A DNA stretch of 64,000 bases, taken from assembly GCF_020535545.1 (NCBI RefSeq), contig NZ_CP084752.1, forward strand, positions 1,037,501 to 1,101,500, in the 5' to 3' direction. Positions 7,586 through 17,472 of this stretch are shown here, in pieces; the first letter of the stretch is position 1, and every line of letters starts with the position of its first letter. Both the position numbers and the translations under genes were made by a program. The notes under the pieces are model-generated. The model did no database searches and had not been told where the DNA came from. It saw nothing but the letters and a program-made list of their open reading frames with translations. Source of the DNA: Roseateles sp. XES5 (lineage in GTDB: Bacteria; Pseudomonadota; Alphaproteobacteria; Rhizobiales; Rhizobiaceae).

Positions 7586-9181
7586 TTACTCGGCGATGTC
7601 CACGCCTTCGAAGACGAAGTCGCCGAGCGGAGACTGGACGAAGCCAGAAACCTTCTTGCTCATGGGAACGACGGCCAGCGAATGGTCGAGCGTGTTCCAC
7701 GGGGCTTCGCGCTTGAAGATGACCTGGGCTTCTTCATAGAGCTTCGTGCGCTCTGCGACGTCGGCGGTTTCCTTCGCCTTGGTCATCAGGTCGTCGAACT
7801 CCTTGTTGCACCACTGCGCGCGGTTGTTGCCGCCGACGGCATCGCAGCCGAGCAGGGTGTCGAGGAAGTTGTCCGGGTCGCCGTTGTCGCCCGTCCAGCC
7901 GAGGATGGCCGCGCCGTCGCGGTCCTTGGCGGAGGAGAGCTTCAGATATTCAGCCCATTCGTAGGAGACGATCTCGGCTTCGACGCCAATCTTGGCGAGG
8001 TCGGCCTGCATCAGTTCTGCTGCGCGGCGGGCGTTCAGCATGTACGGACGGGCAACCGGCATGGCCCAGATCTTCATCTTGAGGCCAGCGGCGCCGGCTT
8101 CTTCGAGCATCTTCTTGGCGGCTTCCGGATCGTACTTGTCGTCTTCGACGGCGTCGTTGTACGACCACATGGTCGGCGGGATCGGGTTCTTGGCGACGGT
8201 GGCCGCACCCTGGAACACGGCGTCGACGATCGCCTGGCGGTTGACCGCCATGTTGAGAGCCTTGCGGACTTCAACCTTGTCGAACGGCGGAACGAGCGTG
8301 TTGTAGGCGAGGTAGGCGACGTTGAGGCCGGCCTGCTCGGAAACCTGCAGGTTCGCATCGGCCTTCAGTTCGGCGACGTCGGCAGCGTTCGGGTAGGACA
8401 TCAGGTGGCATTCGCCAGCCTTCAGCTTCTGCGCGCGAACGGCGGCATCCGGGGTGATCGCGAAGACGAGATCGTCGATCGGCTGCTTGCCGCCCCAGTA
8501 ATCCGGGTTGGCCTTGTAGCGGATGGCGGCATCCGGCTGGTAGGCGACGAAGGTGAACGGACCGGTGCCGAGCGGCTGCTGGTTCATCAGTTCCATCTTG
8601 CCGTCAGCCTGCAGCTTGTCGGCATATTCCTTGGAAACGATGGAGATGAAGGGCATGCCGAGGTTGGCGAGCAGCGGCGCTTCCGGGCGCTTCAGCGTGA
8701 TCTTGACCGTGAGGTCGTCGATCTTCTCGATCTTCTCGATCACGTCCGGCAGGCCCATGCCTGCGAAGTATTCCCAGGACGCACCCGGTACGTACTTGTT
8801 CCAGGCGTTGTCGGTCTTGTACTGGCGCTCGAACGAGAAGATGACGTCGTCGGCGTTCAGCTCACGGGTCGGGGTGAAGTAGTCCGTCGTCTGGAACTTC
8901 ACACCCTTGCGGAGCTTGAAGGTGTATTCCTTGCCATCAGCCGAAATGTCCCAGCTCTCGGCGAGGGCGGGTTCGATTTCCGTCGTGCCGCGCTTGAATT
9001 CGACCAGGCGGTTGTAAACCGTGTGCGCTGCGGCGTCGAAGGTCTGGCCACCCGTGTAGAGGCCGGGGTCGAAGCCTTCCGGCGAGGCTTCCGAGCAATA
9101 AACGAAGGTCTTCGACCAGGCAGCAGTCGCCATCAGCGAGGCAAGCGCCGTCGCTGCGAAGAGAGTAGTCAGCTTTTTCAT
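7586..9181 (-). CDS. dppA: Periplasmic dipeptide-binding protein DppA
   Basis: The 531-residue product starts MKKLTTLFAATALASLMATA, a standard Sec signal peptide cleaved near residue 24. The mature part begins KTFVYCSEASPEGFDPG, the usual start of SBP family 5 proteins (DppA/OppA). It captures dipeptides in the periplasm and delivers them to DppBC. The ATG at 9181 is chosen because it gives the signal peptide directly; a longer open frame upstream is not protein-like. Two cysteines near the C-terminal third (LLGCDAVGG and AQWCNKEFD) match E. coli-type DppA. First gene of the dpp operon. Confidence 0.95.
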   Translation of the reverse strand: MKKLTTLFAATALASLMATAAWSKTFVYCSEASPEGFDPGLYTGGQTFDAAAHTVYNRLVEFKRGTTEIEPALAESWDISADGKEYTFKLRKGVKFQTTDYFTPTRELNADDVIFSFERQYKTDNAWNKYVPGASWEYFAGMGLPDVIEKIEKIDDLTVKITLKRPEAPLLANLGMPFISIVSKEYADKLQADGKMELMNQQPLGTGPFTFVAYQPDAAIRYKANPDYWGGKQPIDDLVFAITPDAAVRAQKLKAGECHLMSYPNAADVAELKADANLQVSEQAGLNVAYLAYNTLVPPFDKVEVRKALNMAVNRQAIVDAVFQGAATVAKNPIPPTMWSYNDAVEDDKYDPEAAKKMLEEAGAAGLKMKIWAMPVARPYMLNARRAAELMQADLAKIGVEAEIVSYEWAEYLKLSSAKDRDGAAILGWTGDNGDPDNFLDTLLGCDAVGGNNRAQWCNKEFDDLMTKAKETADVAERTKLYEEAQVIFKREAPWNTLDHSLAVVPMSKKVSGFVQSPLGDFVFEGVDIAE

Positions 9182-9670
9182 GTTGAGCTTCCCAGGTTTG
9201 CTTTTTTGTTCTCTTGTGCGGTCACGGGTGCAGTTCCAGCCCCGTCCGTGCGCGGATGGAACGACATTTGCCGCAGGATTGCAATAAGTCCGCGAACAAA
9301 TTTGTCCAAACGGAAAAACCCGCGCAACTTTCTTCTCCACAGCATTAGAAACCGCTGCAAAACCGGGGGCGAATCAGCTTTCGGGCGGCGGTCAATCCCC
9401 ATCTGGGCGGATAGGCGTACCGCAAGGGCCGCGCCATAAAAGGACAACGAGGCTAGAGGGGTTGCTCTTCGCCGTCTCGCTCCGTGGCGGCGGAGCGGCG
9501 ACATCAGGCGAAAGCGGCCCCTCTTTCGTTTTTCCCCTTACTCTTCAAAGACTTGACAATTTGGCCGGCAAGAAAATGCCGAGTCCTCATGAAATTGTCC
9601 TGCAAAACCCTTTGCCGCCAGAGATTGCGGCGCTAGATTGCATTGCGTGGAATCTGGGGGTGGAGGCCAC
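9182..9670. other. 489-bp intergenic region between divergent dppA and LuxR-type gene
   Basis: No gene was found. It must hold the promoters of both divergent genes. Two palindromes stand out: ACAAATTTGT at 9296-9305 on the dppA side, and a spaced inverted repeat GACAATTT (9555-9562) / AAATTGTC (9592-9599) on the LuxR side. No typical lux box was recognised. Confidence 0.5.
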
Positions 9671-10390
9671 GTGCCCGTATTGAACAGACATTTCAGACGC
9701 TACGATTTTGAAGGCGATCTTGAGAAGGCTCTCAATCGCGTCGATTTCTTTCGTATCTTTCATACCATGGCTCTCCGGCACGATTTCGAGCATTTCGGCG
9801 TGCTGCAGCTGACCAACGAACACGAGACGAGCCTGCTCGCCGGCCGCCTCATGCTGCACGACCTGCCGGCAGGCCTCGCCGAGGCCTACGACAAGCGCCA
9901 TCGTCTCAACGATTGCGCCCTCTTCAAGAGCTTCTACAAGTCGACGATCCCGACGGTCTGGCGCACGGACAAACGCGACGAGAACGGCTCGGCCGGCAGC
10001 GCCGACTTCCTCGACCAGATCGGCTTCGACATGGCGCTGTCCATTCCGGTGCATTCCGTCACCGGCACGCGCTATGTCGTGCTCTTCCTCGGCGACGGCG
10101 AGGACATCAGCCGCAACGAGCATTTCGAGATCTGCTACGAGGCCAACTGCGCCTTCGACTATTTCCACCGCCAGGTGCTCGCCAACAAGGCGGGCATGGG
10201 GCTGACGCCGCGCGAGACGGAAATCCTGCGCTGGATCTCCTATGGCAAGACGGCGAGCGAGATCGCGCTCATCGTCTCCGTTTCCGAGCATACCGTGAAC
10301 TCGCATACCGCCACGATCCTGAAGAAACTCGACGTGGTGAACCGCACGCAGATGGTCGCGAAGGCGATCCGCGAACAGATCATCCAGTAA
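9671..10390 (+). CDS. LuxR-type transcriptional regulator, atypical ligand domain
   Basis: The 239-residue protein has a C-terminal LuxR/GerE helix-turn-helix (about 177-238: LTPRETEILRWISYGKTASE, then VSEHTVNSH and KKLDVVNRTQMV). The N-terminal part has the length and hydrophobic pattern of an autoinducer-binding domain. It lacks the Asp-Pro pair that contacts acyl-homoserine lactones (ND-C stands in that place), while a Trp remains (TIPTVW). It may bind another ligand or none. The GTG start at 9671 is preferred because GGTGGAGG sits just before it; an in-frame ATG at 9638 is possible. No luxI-type synthase is nearby. A receiver-domain gene follows. Confidence 0.75.
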   Translation: MPVLNRHFRRYDFEGDLEKALNRVDFFRIFHTMALRHDFEHFGVLQLTNEHETSLLAGRLMLHDLPAGLAEAYDKRHRLNDCALFKSFYKSTIPTVWRTDKRDENGSAGSADFLDQIGFDMALSIPVHSVTGTRYVVLFLGDGEDISRNEHFEICYEANCAFDYFHRQVLANKAGMGLTPRETEILRWISYGKTASEIALIVSVSEHTVNSHTATILKKLDVVNRTQMVAKAIREQIIQ

Positions 10391-10522
10391 TGCCGCCAAA
10401 CAGGTCCACGGCATTGCGGAAAGAAAAGTTAGGGACTTGTTAATATTTGCAGCCTGGACGACATTAGCCCCCGGTTTTCGGGGCCTATCGCCTGCCAGAC
10501 GCAACCGGGTTCACCTGCCACC

Positions 10523-10930
10523 ATGACAGCACAAGTGCACATCCTGCTCGTCGATGACGATCCCGCGGAAAACGTTATTCTAGGCGCGCTGATGCGCAAG
10601 ATCACGAGCTACGCGATCACCCTGCATTATGTGGAGACGGTGGATGGCGCGCTCGGCTTCATTCGCTCAGGCGGAGTGCGGCTGGACATGATCCTGATGG
10701 ACAACCGGCTTCAGCCGCAGGCGGATTTCCGGGAAACCGTGCCGGAACTGCGCCGCATCGGCTATATCGGCCCGGTCGGCGTCATCTCGTCGTCGATCAG
10801 CGACGCCTATTTCCAGAAGATCGACGATTACGGCGTCGACTTCCGCATCGACAAGGCCGAGCTCGACCCGACGGCCATCGAATTCATCCTGCAGGAATAT
10901 GTGGGGCGCGATACCGGCGCCGGCATCTGA
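10523..10930 (+). CDS. Single-domain response regulator (receiver only)
   Basis: The 135-residue protein is a lone receiver domain: acidic residues D16/D17/D18 in LLVDDDP, phospho-acceptor Asp in MILMDNRLQ (about residue 60), Ser/Thr in GVISSSIS and Lys in FRIDKAEL. No output domain follows, so it probably acts by protein-protein contact or phosphate transfer. It lies 132 bases after the LuxR-type gene in the same direction. No kinase is adjacent. A GC-rich hairpin (10936-10955) follows but lacks a good T-tract. Confidence 0.85.
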   Translation: MTAQVHILLVDDDPAENVILGALMRKITSYAITLHYVETVDGALGFIRSGGVRLDMILMDNRLQPQADFRETVPELRRIGYIGPVGVISSSISDAYFQKIDDYGVDFRIDKAELDPTAIEFILQEYVGRDTGAGI

Positions 10931-10967
10931 AGAAGCCCCGGCGCTGTCGCCGGGACTTTGAGCCGTG

Positions 10968-11429
10968 TCAGGCCGCCGGCTGGCGGGCGACCGCGGTCTC
11001 GAGGCCGAGCAGCATGCCGATCTGCGGGCGCGCCTTGACGAGATCGTCGATGGTGTACTGCTGCAGCACTTCGAAGAAAGCGTTGAGCGCCTTGCGCAGC
11101 GCGGCATTGAGGCCGCAGCTGTCGACGAGCGGACATTCGATCTCGCCCGCCTCGAAGCATTCCGCCATGGCGAAGGAATCCTCCGTCACCCGCACGACGT
11201 CGAACAGCGTGATCTCGTTTGCGGGCCTCGGCAGGCGAACGCCGCCGTTGCGGCCGCGCACGGTCTCGATGATGCCCGCCCGCGTCAGCGGCTGAAGGAT
11301 CTTGAAGAGGAACAGTTCGGACACGCCATAGGCACGCGCGATTTCCGGAATGCGACTGAGCTTCTCACCGTTTGCCGCGCAGTACATCAACATGCGCACG
11401 GCATAGTTGGTTTGTTTCGTCAGACGCAT
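10968..11429 (-). CDS. rirA: Rrf2-family iron regulator RirA
   Basis: The 153-residue protein starts MRLTKQTNYAVRMLMYCAAN and has the Rrf2 winged helix (about 1-80). The three iron-sulfur cysteines C91, C99 and C105 lie in ECFEAGEIECPLVDSCGL. RirA represses iron-uptake genes when iron is plentiful, using its Fe-S cluster as sensor; it replaces Fur in rhizobia. The start at 11429 gives the conserved N-terminus. It is divergent from an iron-binding protein gene. An Irr-type ICE box lies 55-71 bases upstream, consistent with the Irr-RirA cross-control known in Agrobacterium. Confidence 0.93.
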   Translation of the reverse strand: MRLTKQTNYAVRMLMYCAANGEKLSRIPEIARAYGVSELFLFKILQPLTRAGIIETVRGRNGGVRLPRPANEITLFDVVRVTEDSFAMAECFEAGEIECPLVDSCGLNAALRKALNAFFEVLQQYTIDDLVKARPQIGMLLGLETAVARQPAA

Positions 11430-11483
11430 CGGGGACTCCGAATCCGGTTTTTCAGGTTCCACGACATATAGGACAGATCGCGG

Positions 11484-11500
11484 TTTAGAACAATTCCAAA
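11484..11500. promoter_or_regulatory. ICE box (Irr operator) between rirA and fbpA
   Basis: TTTAGAA-CAA-TTCCAAA differs at one position from the Irr iron-control element TTTAGAA-N3-TTCTAAA. It lies upstream of rirA on one side and fbpA on the other. No clear TGA-N9-TCA RirA box was found. Confidence 0.65.
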
Positions 11501-11609
11501 AAGCGGAAAATCACATTCATGTTATGCGACAGGTCGCACGATTGACTGCGGGGGGCAAGCCGTTAAAGACGACTTTAGCAGTAAAGAATAAATGCACCAG
11601 GAGGACCCG

Positions 11610-12653
11610 ATGCAACTGCTCAAGACGTCTCTCGCCGCCCTTGCCCTCTCGACTGCCGGCCTGGCCTTTGCCCTGCCCGCCCATGCCGATGGTGAAGTCA
11701 ACATCTACTCCTACCGTCAGCCGGACCTGATCCAGCCGCTGCTCGACGAATTCACCAAGGAAACCGGCATCGCCACCAACGTGCTCTTCCTCGACAAGGG
11801 CCTTGTCGAGCGCATCCAGGCAGAAGGCGCCAATTCGCCGGCCGACGTCATCCTGACGGTCGACATTTCCCGCCTGACGGAAGCCAAGGAAGGCGGCGTC
11901 ACGCAGCCGGTCTCGAGCGACGTCATCAACAAGGACATCCCGGCGCAGTACCGCGATCCCGATGGCAACTGGTTCGGCCTGACCACGCGCTCGCGCGTCG
12001 TCTATGCCTCGAAGGACCGCGTGGCGCAGAACGAGATCACCTATGAGGAGCTTGCCGATCCCAAGTGGAAGGGCAAGATCTGCACGCGCGACGGTCAGCA
12101 TTCCTACAATATCGGCCTCATCGCCTCGATGATCGCCCACCATGGCGAAGCCGAAGCCGAGAAGTGGCTGACGGGCCTGAAGAACAACCTCGCCCGCAAG
12201 CCCGACGGCGGCGACCGCGACCAGGCGAAGGCCATCCTCGCCGGCGAATGCGACCTGGCGCTCGGCAACTCCTACTATGTCGGTCTGATGATGACCAACG
12301 AGAAGGAGCCGGAACAGAAGGAATGGGCCGCCGCCATCAAGGTGCTCTTCCCGAACGCCGCCGACCGCGGCTCGCATGTCAACGTCTCGGGCATGGCCAT
12401 GGCCAAGAACGCCCCGAACAAGGACAATGCGCTGAAGCTGATGGAATTCCTGTCCGACGGCACCGCGCAGAAGATCTATGCCGAGCAGGTCTACGAATAT
12501 CCGGTCCTGCCGGGCGCCGAACCGTCCGAGGTCGTCAAGTCCTTCGGCACGCTGAAGCCCGACGCGCTGCCGCTCATCGACATCGCGGCCAACCGCAAGA
12601 AGGCCTCGGAACTCGTCGACAAGGTCGGCTACAACGACGGCCCGTCGCAGTAA
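11610..12653 (+). CDS. fbpA: Ferric iron ABC transporter binding protein FbpA/FutA-like
   Basis: The 347-residue protein has a Sec signal peptide (1-26, ending AHA) and a mature start DGEVNIYSYRQPDLI typical of Fe(III)-binding proteins of the FbpA/FutA group. The tyrosine pair Y222-Y223 in GNSYYVGLMM is where such proteins coordinate ferric iron. It has a strong AGGAGG ribosome binding site. It is divergent from rirA and so likely iron regulated. No permease or ATPase gene follows; a terminator comes at once. A matching iron permease lies alone at 37153-38838. Confidence 0.9.
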   Translation: MQLLKTSLAALALSTAGLAFALPAHADGEVNIYSYRQPDLIQPLLDEFTKETGIATNVLFLDKGLVERIQAEGANSPADVILTVDISRLTEAKEGGVTQPVSSDVINKDIPAQYRDPDGNWFGLTTRSRVVYASKDRVAQNEITYEELADPKWKGKICTRDGQHSYNIGLIASMIAHHGEAEAEKWLTGLKNNLARKPDGGDRDQAKAILAGECDLALGNSYYVGLMMTNEKEPEQKEWAAAIKVLFPNAADRGSHVNVSGMAMAKNAPNKDNALKLMEFLSDGTAQKIYAEQVYEYPVLPGAEPSEVVKSFGTLKPDALPLIDIAANRKKASELVDKVGYNDGPSQ

Positions 12654-12681
12654 AGTACCAGCCTCCCAAGGCAAAACCAGG

Positions 12682-12708
12682 AAACGGCGGCCCTCGGGCC
12701 GCCGTTTT
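12682..12708. terminator. Bidirectional terminator between fbpA and M48 protease gene
   Basis: ACGGCGGCCC-TCG-GGGCCGCCGT-type stem with TTTTCGTTT on the plus side. It sits between the ends of two convergent genes. Confidence 0.85.
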
Positions 12709-12711
12709 CGT

Positions 12712-13788
12712 TTATTGCAGGTCGGGATCCGACTGGCCGGAGATGATGCGGGCGTAGTCGGTGATCTCCTTCTTGCGCTGCGGCGTGCCGGGATGGGTCG
12801 AAAGGATGTCGGTGCCGGACTTGTCGCCGAGCTTTTCTTCGAGAAGCGTGAAGAAACGGGCGATCGCCGCCGGCTCATAGCCGGCCTTGGCCATCAGTTC
12901 GACGGAGCGGCGGTCCGCCGCCGCCTCGGCGGAGCGCGAATAGGAGAGCGCCAGCAAGCCGCCGCCCTGCACCAGCACGTCCTCCACCGCCGAGCCGACA
13001 TCGCCGGCGATCAGCATGATGAGGCCGGTCATGCCGGCGGCACGGTAGAGCTGGCGCAGGCTATGCTCCAGCTCGACATGGCCGATCTCGTGCGCGAGCA
13101 CGCCGACGATCATCTCGGTGTCCTTGCCCGCCATCTCGACGAGCTGGTCGGTGACGACGAGCGTACCGTCCGGCAAGGCGAAGGCGTTCGGCCCGATGAC
13201 GCCGCCGTCGCGGAAATTGAGATTATAGGCCCCCGCCCCGCGCGGCGACTGCGCCGCGATGCGGGCGAAACCGTCGGCGATCTCCTTGCGGCGCTCCTCC
13301 GGCAGCTTGCTCGGCGAGAAGGCCGCCTTGTCGAGCGCCTCCAGCGTTCCCTTGGCCATCAGCTGGGGCACGATGGGCGGCGTCGTCCAGACGGCGACCT
13401 CGACCAGCGCCGGCACGCCCCAGCGATAGACCGCGCCGCCGAGCGCGAAGGCGACGAGCACGATGACGATGAGGCGCAGGCGGAACTGTTCCAGCCAGTG
13501 CACGGCCCCCGCCCCGCCCCTGTCGCGTGCGGCGAGGTACCGGTCGATGCCCTCATTGTCCGATGTCTCGAAGATCGAGCCATCCGGAAACGTCACCCGG
13601 CGGGGAACGGAGCCGACGCGCTCGGATATCTCCACCCAGGCAAGACCGGCGCCGGAGAGAGGCTTTTCGCCGCTCGCCGGCATGGCCGCGATCTCGCCGC
13701 CCCTTTCGACGAGCCGGGCCTCCACCGAGCGGCTTGAGCCGGCGGGGTGCCATTCCCCGCCGGCGATGGCTGCGTTGTCAGAAGCCAA
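12712..13788 (-). CDS. M48 family metallopeptidase, membrane anchored
   Basis: From the TTG at 13788 the product has 358 residues. An N-terminal soluble part of about 100 residues is followed by one membrane segment (about 105-121) and an M48 protease domain with the zinc motif HEIGH (233-237) and the third ligand region SRSAEAAADR (E288). This is the layout of BepA/OMA1-like envelope proteases, but without TPR repeats. The TTG start overlaps the end of yjgN by 11 bases and has AAGGG upstream, so it is translationally coupled. An alternative start further up would overlap yjgN by nearly 100 bases. Confidence 0.82.
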   Translation of the reverse strand: MASDNAAIAGGEWHPAGSSRSVEARLVERGGEIAAMPASGEKPLSGAGLAWVEISERVGSVPRRVTFPDGSIFETSDNEGIDRYLAARDRGGAGAVHWLEQFRLRLIVIVLVAFALGGAVYRWGVPALVEVAVWTTPPIVPQLMAKGTLEALDKAAFSPSKLPEERRKEIADGFARIAAQSPRGAGAYNLNFRDGGVIGPNAFALPDGTLVVTDQLVEMAGKDTEMIVGVLAHEIGHVELEHSLRQLYRAAGMTGLIMLIAGDVGSAVEDVLVQGGGLLALSYSRSAEAAADRRSVELMAKAGYEPAAIARFFTLLEEKLGDKSGTDILSTHPGTPQRKKEITDYARIISGQSDPDLQ

Positions 13789-14869
13789 AATCGAACCCTT
13801 CAAAATCCATGAACTCGGAGCCGACGGCCGAGCCCTGCGCCTCGATGGCGCCGAACAGCTCGCCGACGTCACCGGCGAAGGTAACGCCCGTGTGCTGCCA
13901 CGTATAGCGCGCCATGCGCACCGCCGCCCAGGGCCGCATCAGGCCGAAGGTGAGGAGCGTGACGAGCACGTTGGAAATGGCGATCCAGGTATAGCGGGTG
14001 CGCGACACGTCGCTCAGCAGCCGGTGCTGGCCATCGAAGGTCGTGGCGGACCAGGCGATGTTGCGCACGCCGGCCCGGTAGAACAGACCCGCGACGCCGA
14101 ACGTCACGAAGATCACGATATAGCCGAGGACCGCGCTGAAGATCAGCGGTATCTGCTGGTCCGGCGTCAGCAGGCCGGGCGTCTCGATCATCGGCAGGAT
14201 GAGCGGAAGGTTCACGAACACCAGCAGCGCGATGATGACAAGACCGATGAGGACGATGAGGAGCGACAGCAGCCACGACTTGTAGAGCGGCCCGAGCCTC
14301 GGATCGGTATCGAAGGCCTTGCCGCCGTAGCGCAGGTTCGCGCCGAGATAGCGCGCGGCCCAGCGGCTGGCGAGCGGCGTCAGGATGCCGAGGGTCAGCA
14401 CGGAGAGCACGCCGCCGAGGATGAAGGCCTTGAACGCACCGCCGGCGCCGCCGACGAAGTCGAAGCGCACATTGCGGTAGCTCGTCACCCGCGCGCTGAA
14501 GCGCAGGCCCTTGGCGACCAACCAGGGCAGCGCGATCAGGACCACCGCGGTCGGCAGCAGCACGAGGATCGGCACCACCGCCGCGATGATGTTGAGCACC
14601 ACGAGCGCGGCGAGCACGATGAGACGGCCGATGAGGATCTGCAGACCCTTGGCGTGATATTCGAACGACCGGCCGAGCAGCACGGTGTTGCCGTAGAAAT
14701 AACGATTGCGCCGGACTTTCGCCCAGGCGGAGTAGATGCCGAGCGTGAGGATCGTCAGCAGCACATTGACGATCCAGATGCCGAAATATTCCGAGGCCTT
14801 GCCGGTAAAGACAAGGCGATGAAAGCCGCCCGCCTGCCCCGCGGGTTGCGGCGTTCCTGCCAAAGACAT
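13778..14869 (-). CDS. YjgN family (DUF898) membrane protein
   Basis: The 363-residue product has several membrane segments and the family pattern FTGKASEYFGIWIVNVLLTI near the N-terminus, with AWAKVRRNRYFYGNT after the first helix. A second similar unit occurs in the C-terminal half (SRTRYTWIAISNVLVTLLTF). The family is widespread and its function is unknown. The start at 14869 gives the family N-terminus. It is the first gene of a two-gene unit with the M48 protease, suggesting a shared envelope role; that link is inference from overlap and order. Confidence 0.85.
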   Translation of the reverse strand: MSLAGTPQPAGQAGGFHRLVFTGKASEYFGIWIVNVLLTILTLGIYSAWAKVRRNRYFYGNTVLLGRSFEYHAKGLQILIGRLIVLAALVVLNIIAAVVPILVLLPTAVVLIALPWLVAKGLRFSARVTSYRNVRFDFVGGAGGAFKAFILGGVLSVLTLGILTPLASRWAARYLGANLRYGGKAFDTDPRLGPLYKSWLLSLLIVLIGLVIIALLVFVNLPLILPMIETPGLLTPDQQIPLIFSAVLGYIVIFVTFGVAGLFYRAGVRNIAWSATTFDGQHRLLSDVSRTRYTWIAISNVLVTLLTFGLMRPWAAVRMARYTWQHTGVTFAGDVGELFGAIEAQGSAVGSEFMDFEGFDFGF

Positions 14870-14938
14870 GTTTGCCCCCTTCGATAATGAACAGGGGGGT
14901 AACGGGCCGCGCTTGCGACCTATTCTTCGCAAGGCACA

Positions 14939-14965
14939 AAAAAGGGCTCCCGAGGGAGCCCTTTC
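14939..14965 (-). terminator. Terminator after mmsA
   Basis: AGGGCTCCC/GGGAGCCCT stem with a 3-base loop, followed on the minus strand by TTTTTTG. It lies between mmsA and yjgN. Confidence 0.85.
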
Positions 14966-14985
14966 GATGGTTCAGGGAAGGCGGA

Positions 14986-16482
<1,497 letters not shown>

Positions 16483-16514
16483 TGGGGGAGTCCTCCGTGG
16501 TTATGGCGGGATCA

Positions 16515-16567
16515 TTGCACTACAATTTGCACAACACAATCACCTCCTGTAAGGAACCGTTGTGCAA
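16515..16567. promoter_or_regulatory. Candidate LysR operator between mmsA and its divergent regulator
   Basis: TTGCACAA (16527-16534) and TTGTGCAA (16560-16567) form a perfect inverted pair separated by 25 bases. A further TTGCAC half-site lies at 16515-16520. The arrangement fits a LysR tetramer site, with the distal arm next to the regulator start. Confidence 0.55.
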
Positions 16568-16587
16568 AAATTAAAGTCGGAGACCCC

Positions 16588-17469
16588 ATGAACTGGGATG
16601 ATGCCCGCATGTTCCTGGCGGTGGCGCGCACCGGCCAGCTGCTCGCCGCCTCCCGCCGCCTCGGCGTCAACCACGCGACGCTCAGCCGCCGCGTCAGCGC
16701 GCTCGAGGAGGCGCTGAAGACCCGCCTTCTCATCCGCCGCACCAATGGCTGCGACCTTACCGCCGAGGGCGAGGCCTTTCTGCGTGCGGCCGAGCGGATG
16801 GAGACGGAGATGCTCGCGGTGCAGGCCAGCATCGGCCGCATCGACACCGCCGTCGCCGGCACCGTGCGCGTCGGCGCGCCCGACGGATTCGGCGTCTCCT
16901 TCCTCGCCCCGCGCCTCGGCCGGCTGACCGCCCGGCATCCGGAGCTGAAGATCCAGCTCGTGCCCGTGCCGCGTTCCTTCTCGCTTTCCCAGCGCGAGGC
17001 CGATATCGCGATCACGCTGGAGCGGCCCGAGCAGGGCCGTCTCGTCTCCTCGAAACTCACGGACTATACGCTCGGCCTCTATGCCTCGCGCGACTATCTC
17101 TCGGAAAACGGCACGCCGGAAACGGTGGAAGACCTGAAGGCGCACCGGCGCGTCGGCTATGTGGAAGACCTGATCTTCACGGCCTCGCTCAATTTCACCG
17201 GCGAGATCATGCGCAGCTGGGACGCCAGCTTCGAGATTTCCAGCGCCACCGGCCAGACGGAGGCCGTGCGCTCGGGCGCGGGCGTCGGCATCCTGCACGA
17301 CTATATCGCCCGGCAGTATCCCGAACTCGTCCGCCTGCTGCCGGCCAACACGATCCGCCGCGCCTACTGGACGACCTGGCACGAAAGCGCGCGGGACCTG
17401 GCGCGCGTGCGCACCGTCGCCGAGTTCGTGCAGGAACTCGTGCAGCAGGAGCACGCCATCTTCCTGTGA
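16588..17469 (+). CDS. LysR family transcriptional regulator (probable mmsA regulator)
   Basis: The 293-residue protein begins MNWDDARMFLAVARTGQLLA and has a LysR helix-turn-helix (about 16-60, RLGVNHATLSRRVSALEEAL) and a substrate-binding domain (about 88-290). It belongs to the subgroup whose members often lie divergent from mmsA in rhizobia. The start at 16588 gives the family N-terminus; longer in-frame extensions run antisense to mmsA and are not real. It likely controls mmsA through the inverted TTGCACAA/TTGTGCAA pair. Its stop is only three bases from the convergent bcsN end, with no terminator between. Confidence 0.88.
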   Translation: MNWDDARMFLAVARTGQLLAASRRLGVNHATLSRRVSALEEALKTRLLIRRTNGCDLTAEGEAFLRAAERMETEMLAVQASIGRIDTAVAGTVRVGAPDGFGVSFLAPRLGRLTARHPELKIQLVPVPRSFSLSQREADIAITLERPEQGRLVSSKLTDYTLGLYASRDYLSENGTPETVEDLKAHRRVGYVEDLIFTASLNFTGEIMRSWDASFEISSATGQTEAVRSGAGVGILHDYIARQYPELVRLLPANTIRRAYWTTWHESARDLARVRTVAEFVQELVQQEHAIFL

Positions 17470-17472
17470 GGG

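Noticed and set aside
9638..9670. ATG upstream of the LuxR-type gene
   Set aside because: No ribosome binding site; the GTG at 9671 has GGTGGAGG directly upstream.
10936..10955. GC hairpin after the receiver-domain gene
   Set aside because: Stem is good but the following bases (ACTTTGAG) are a weak tail; left out as a terminator.
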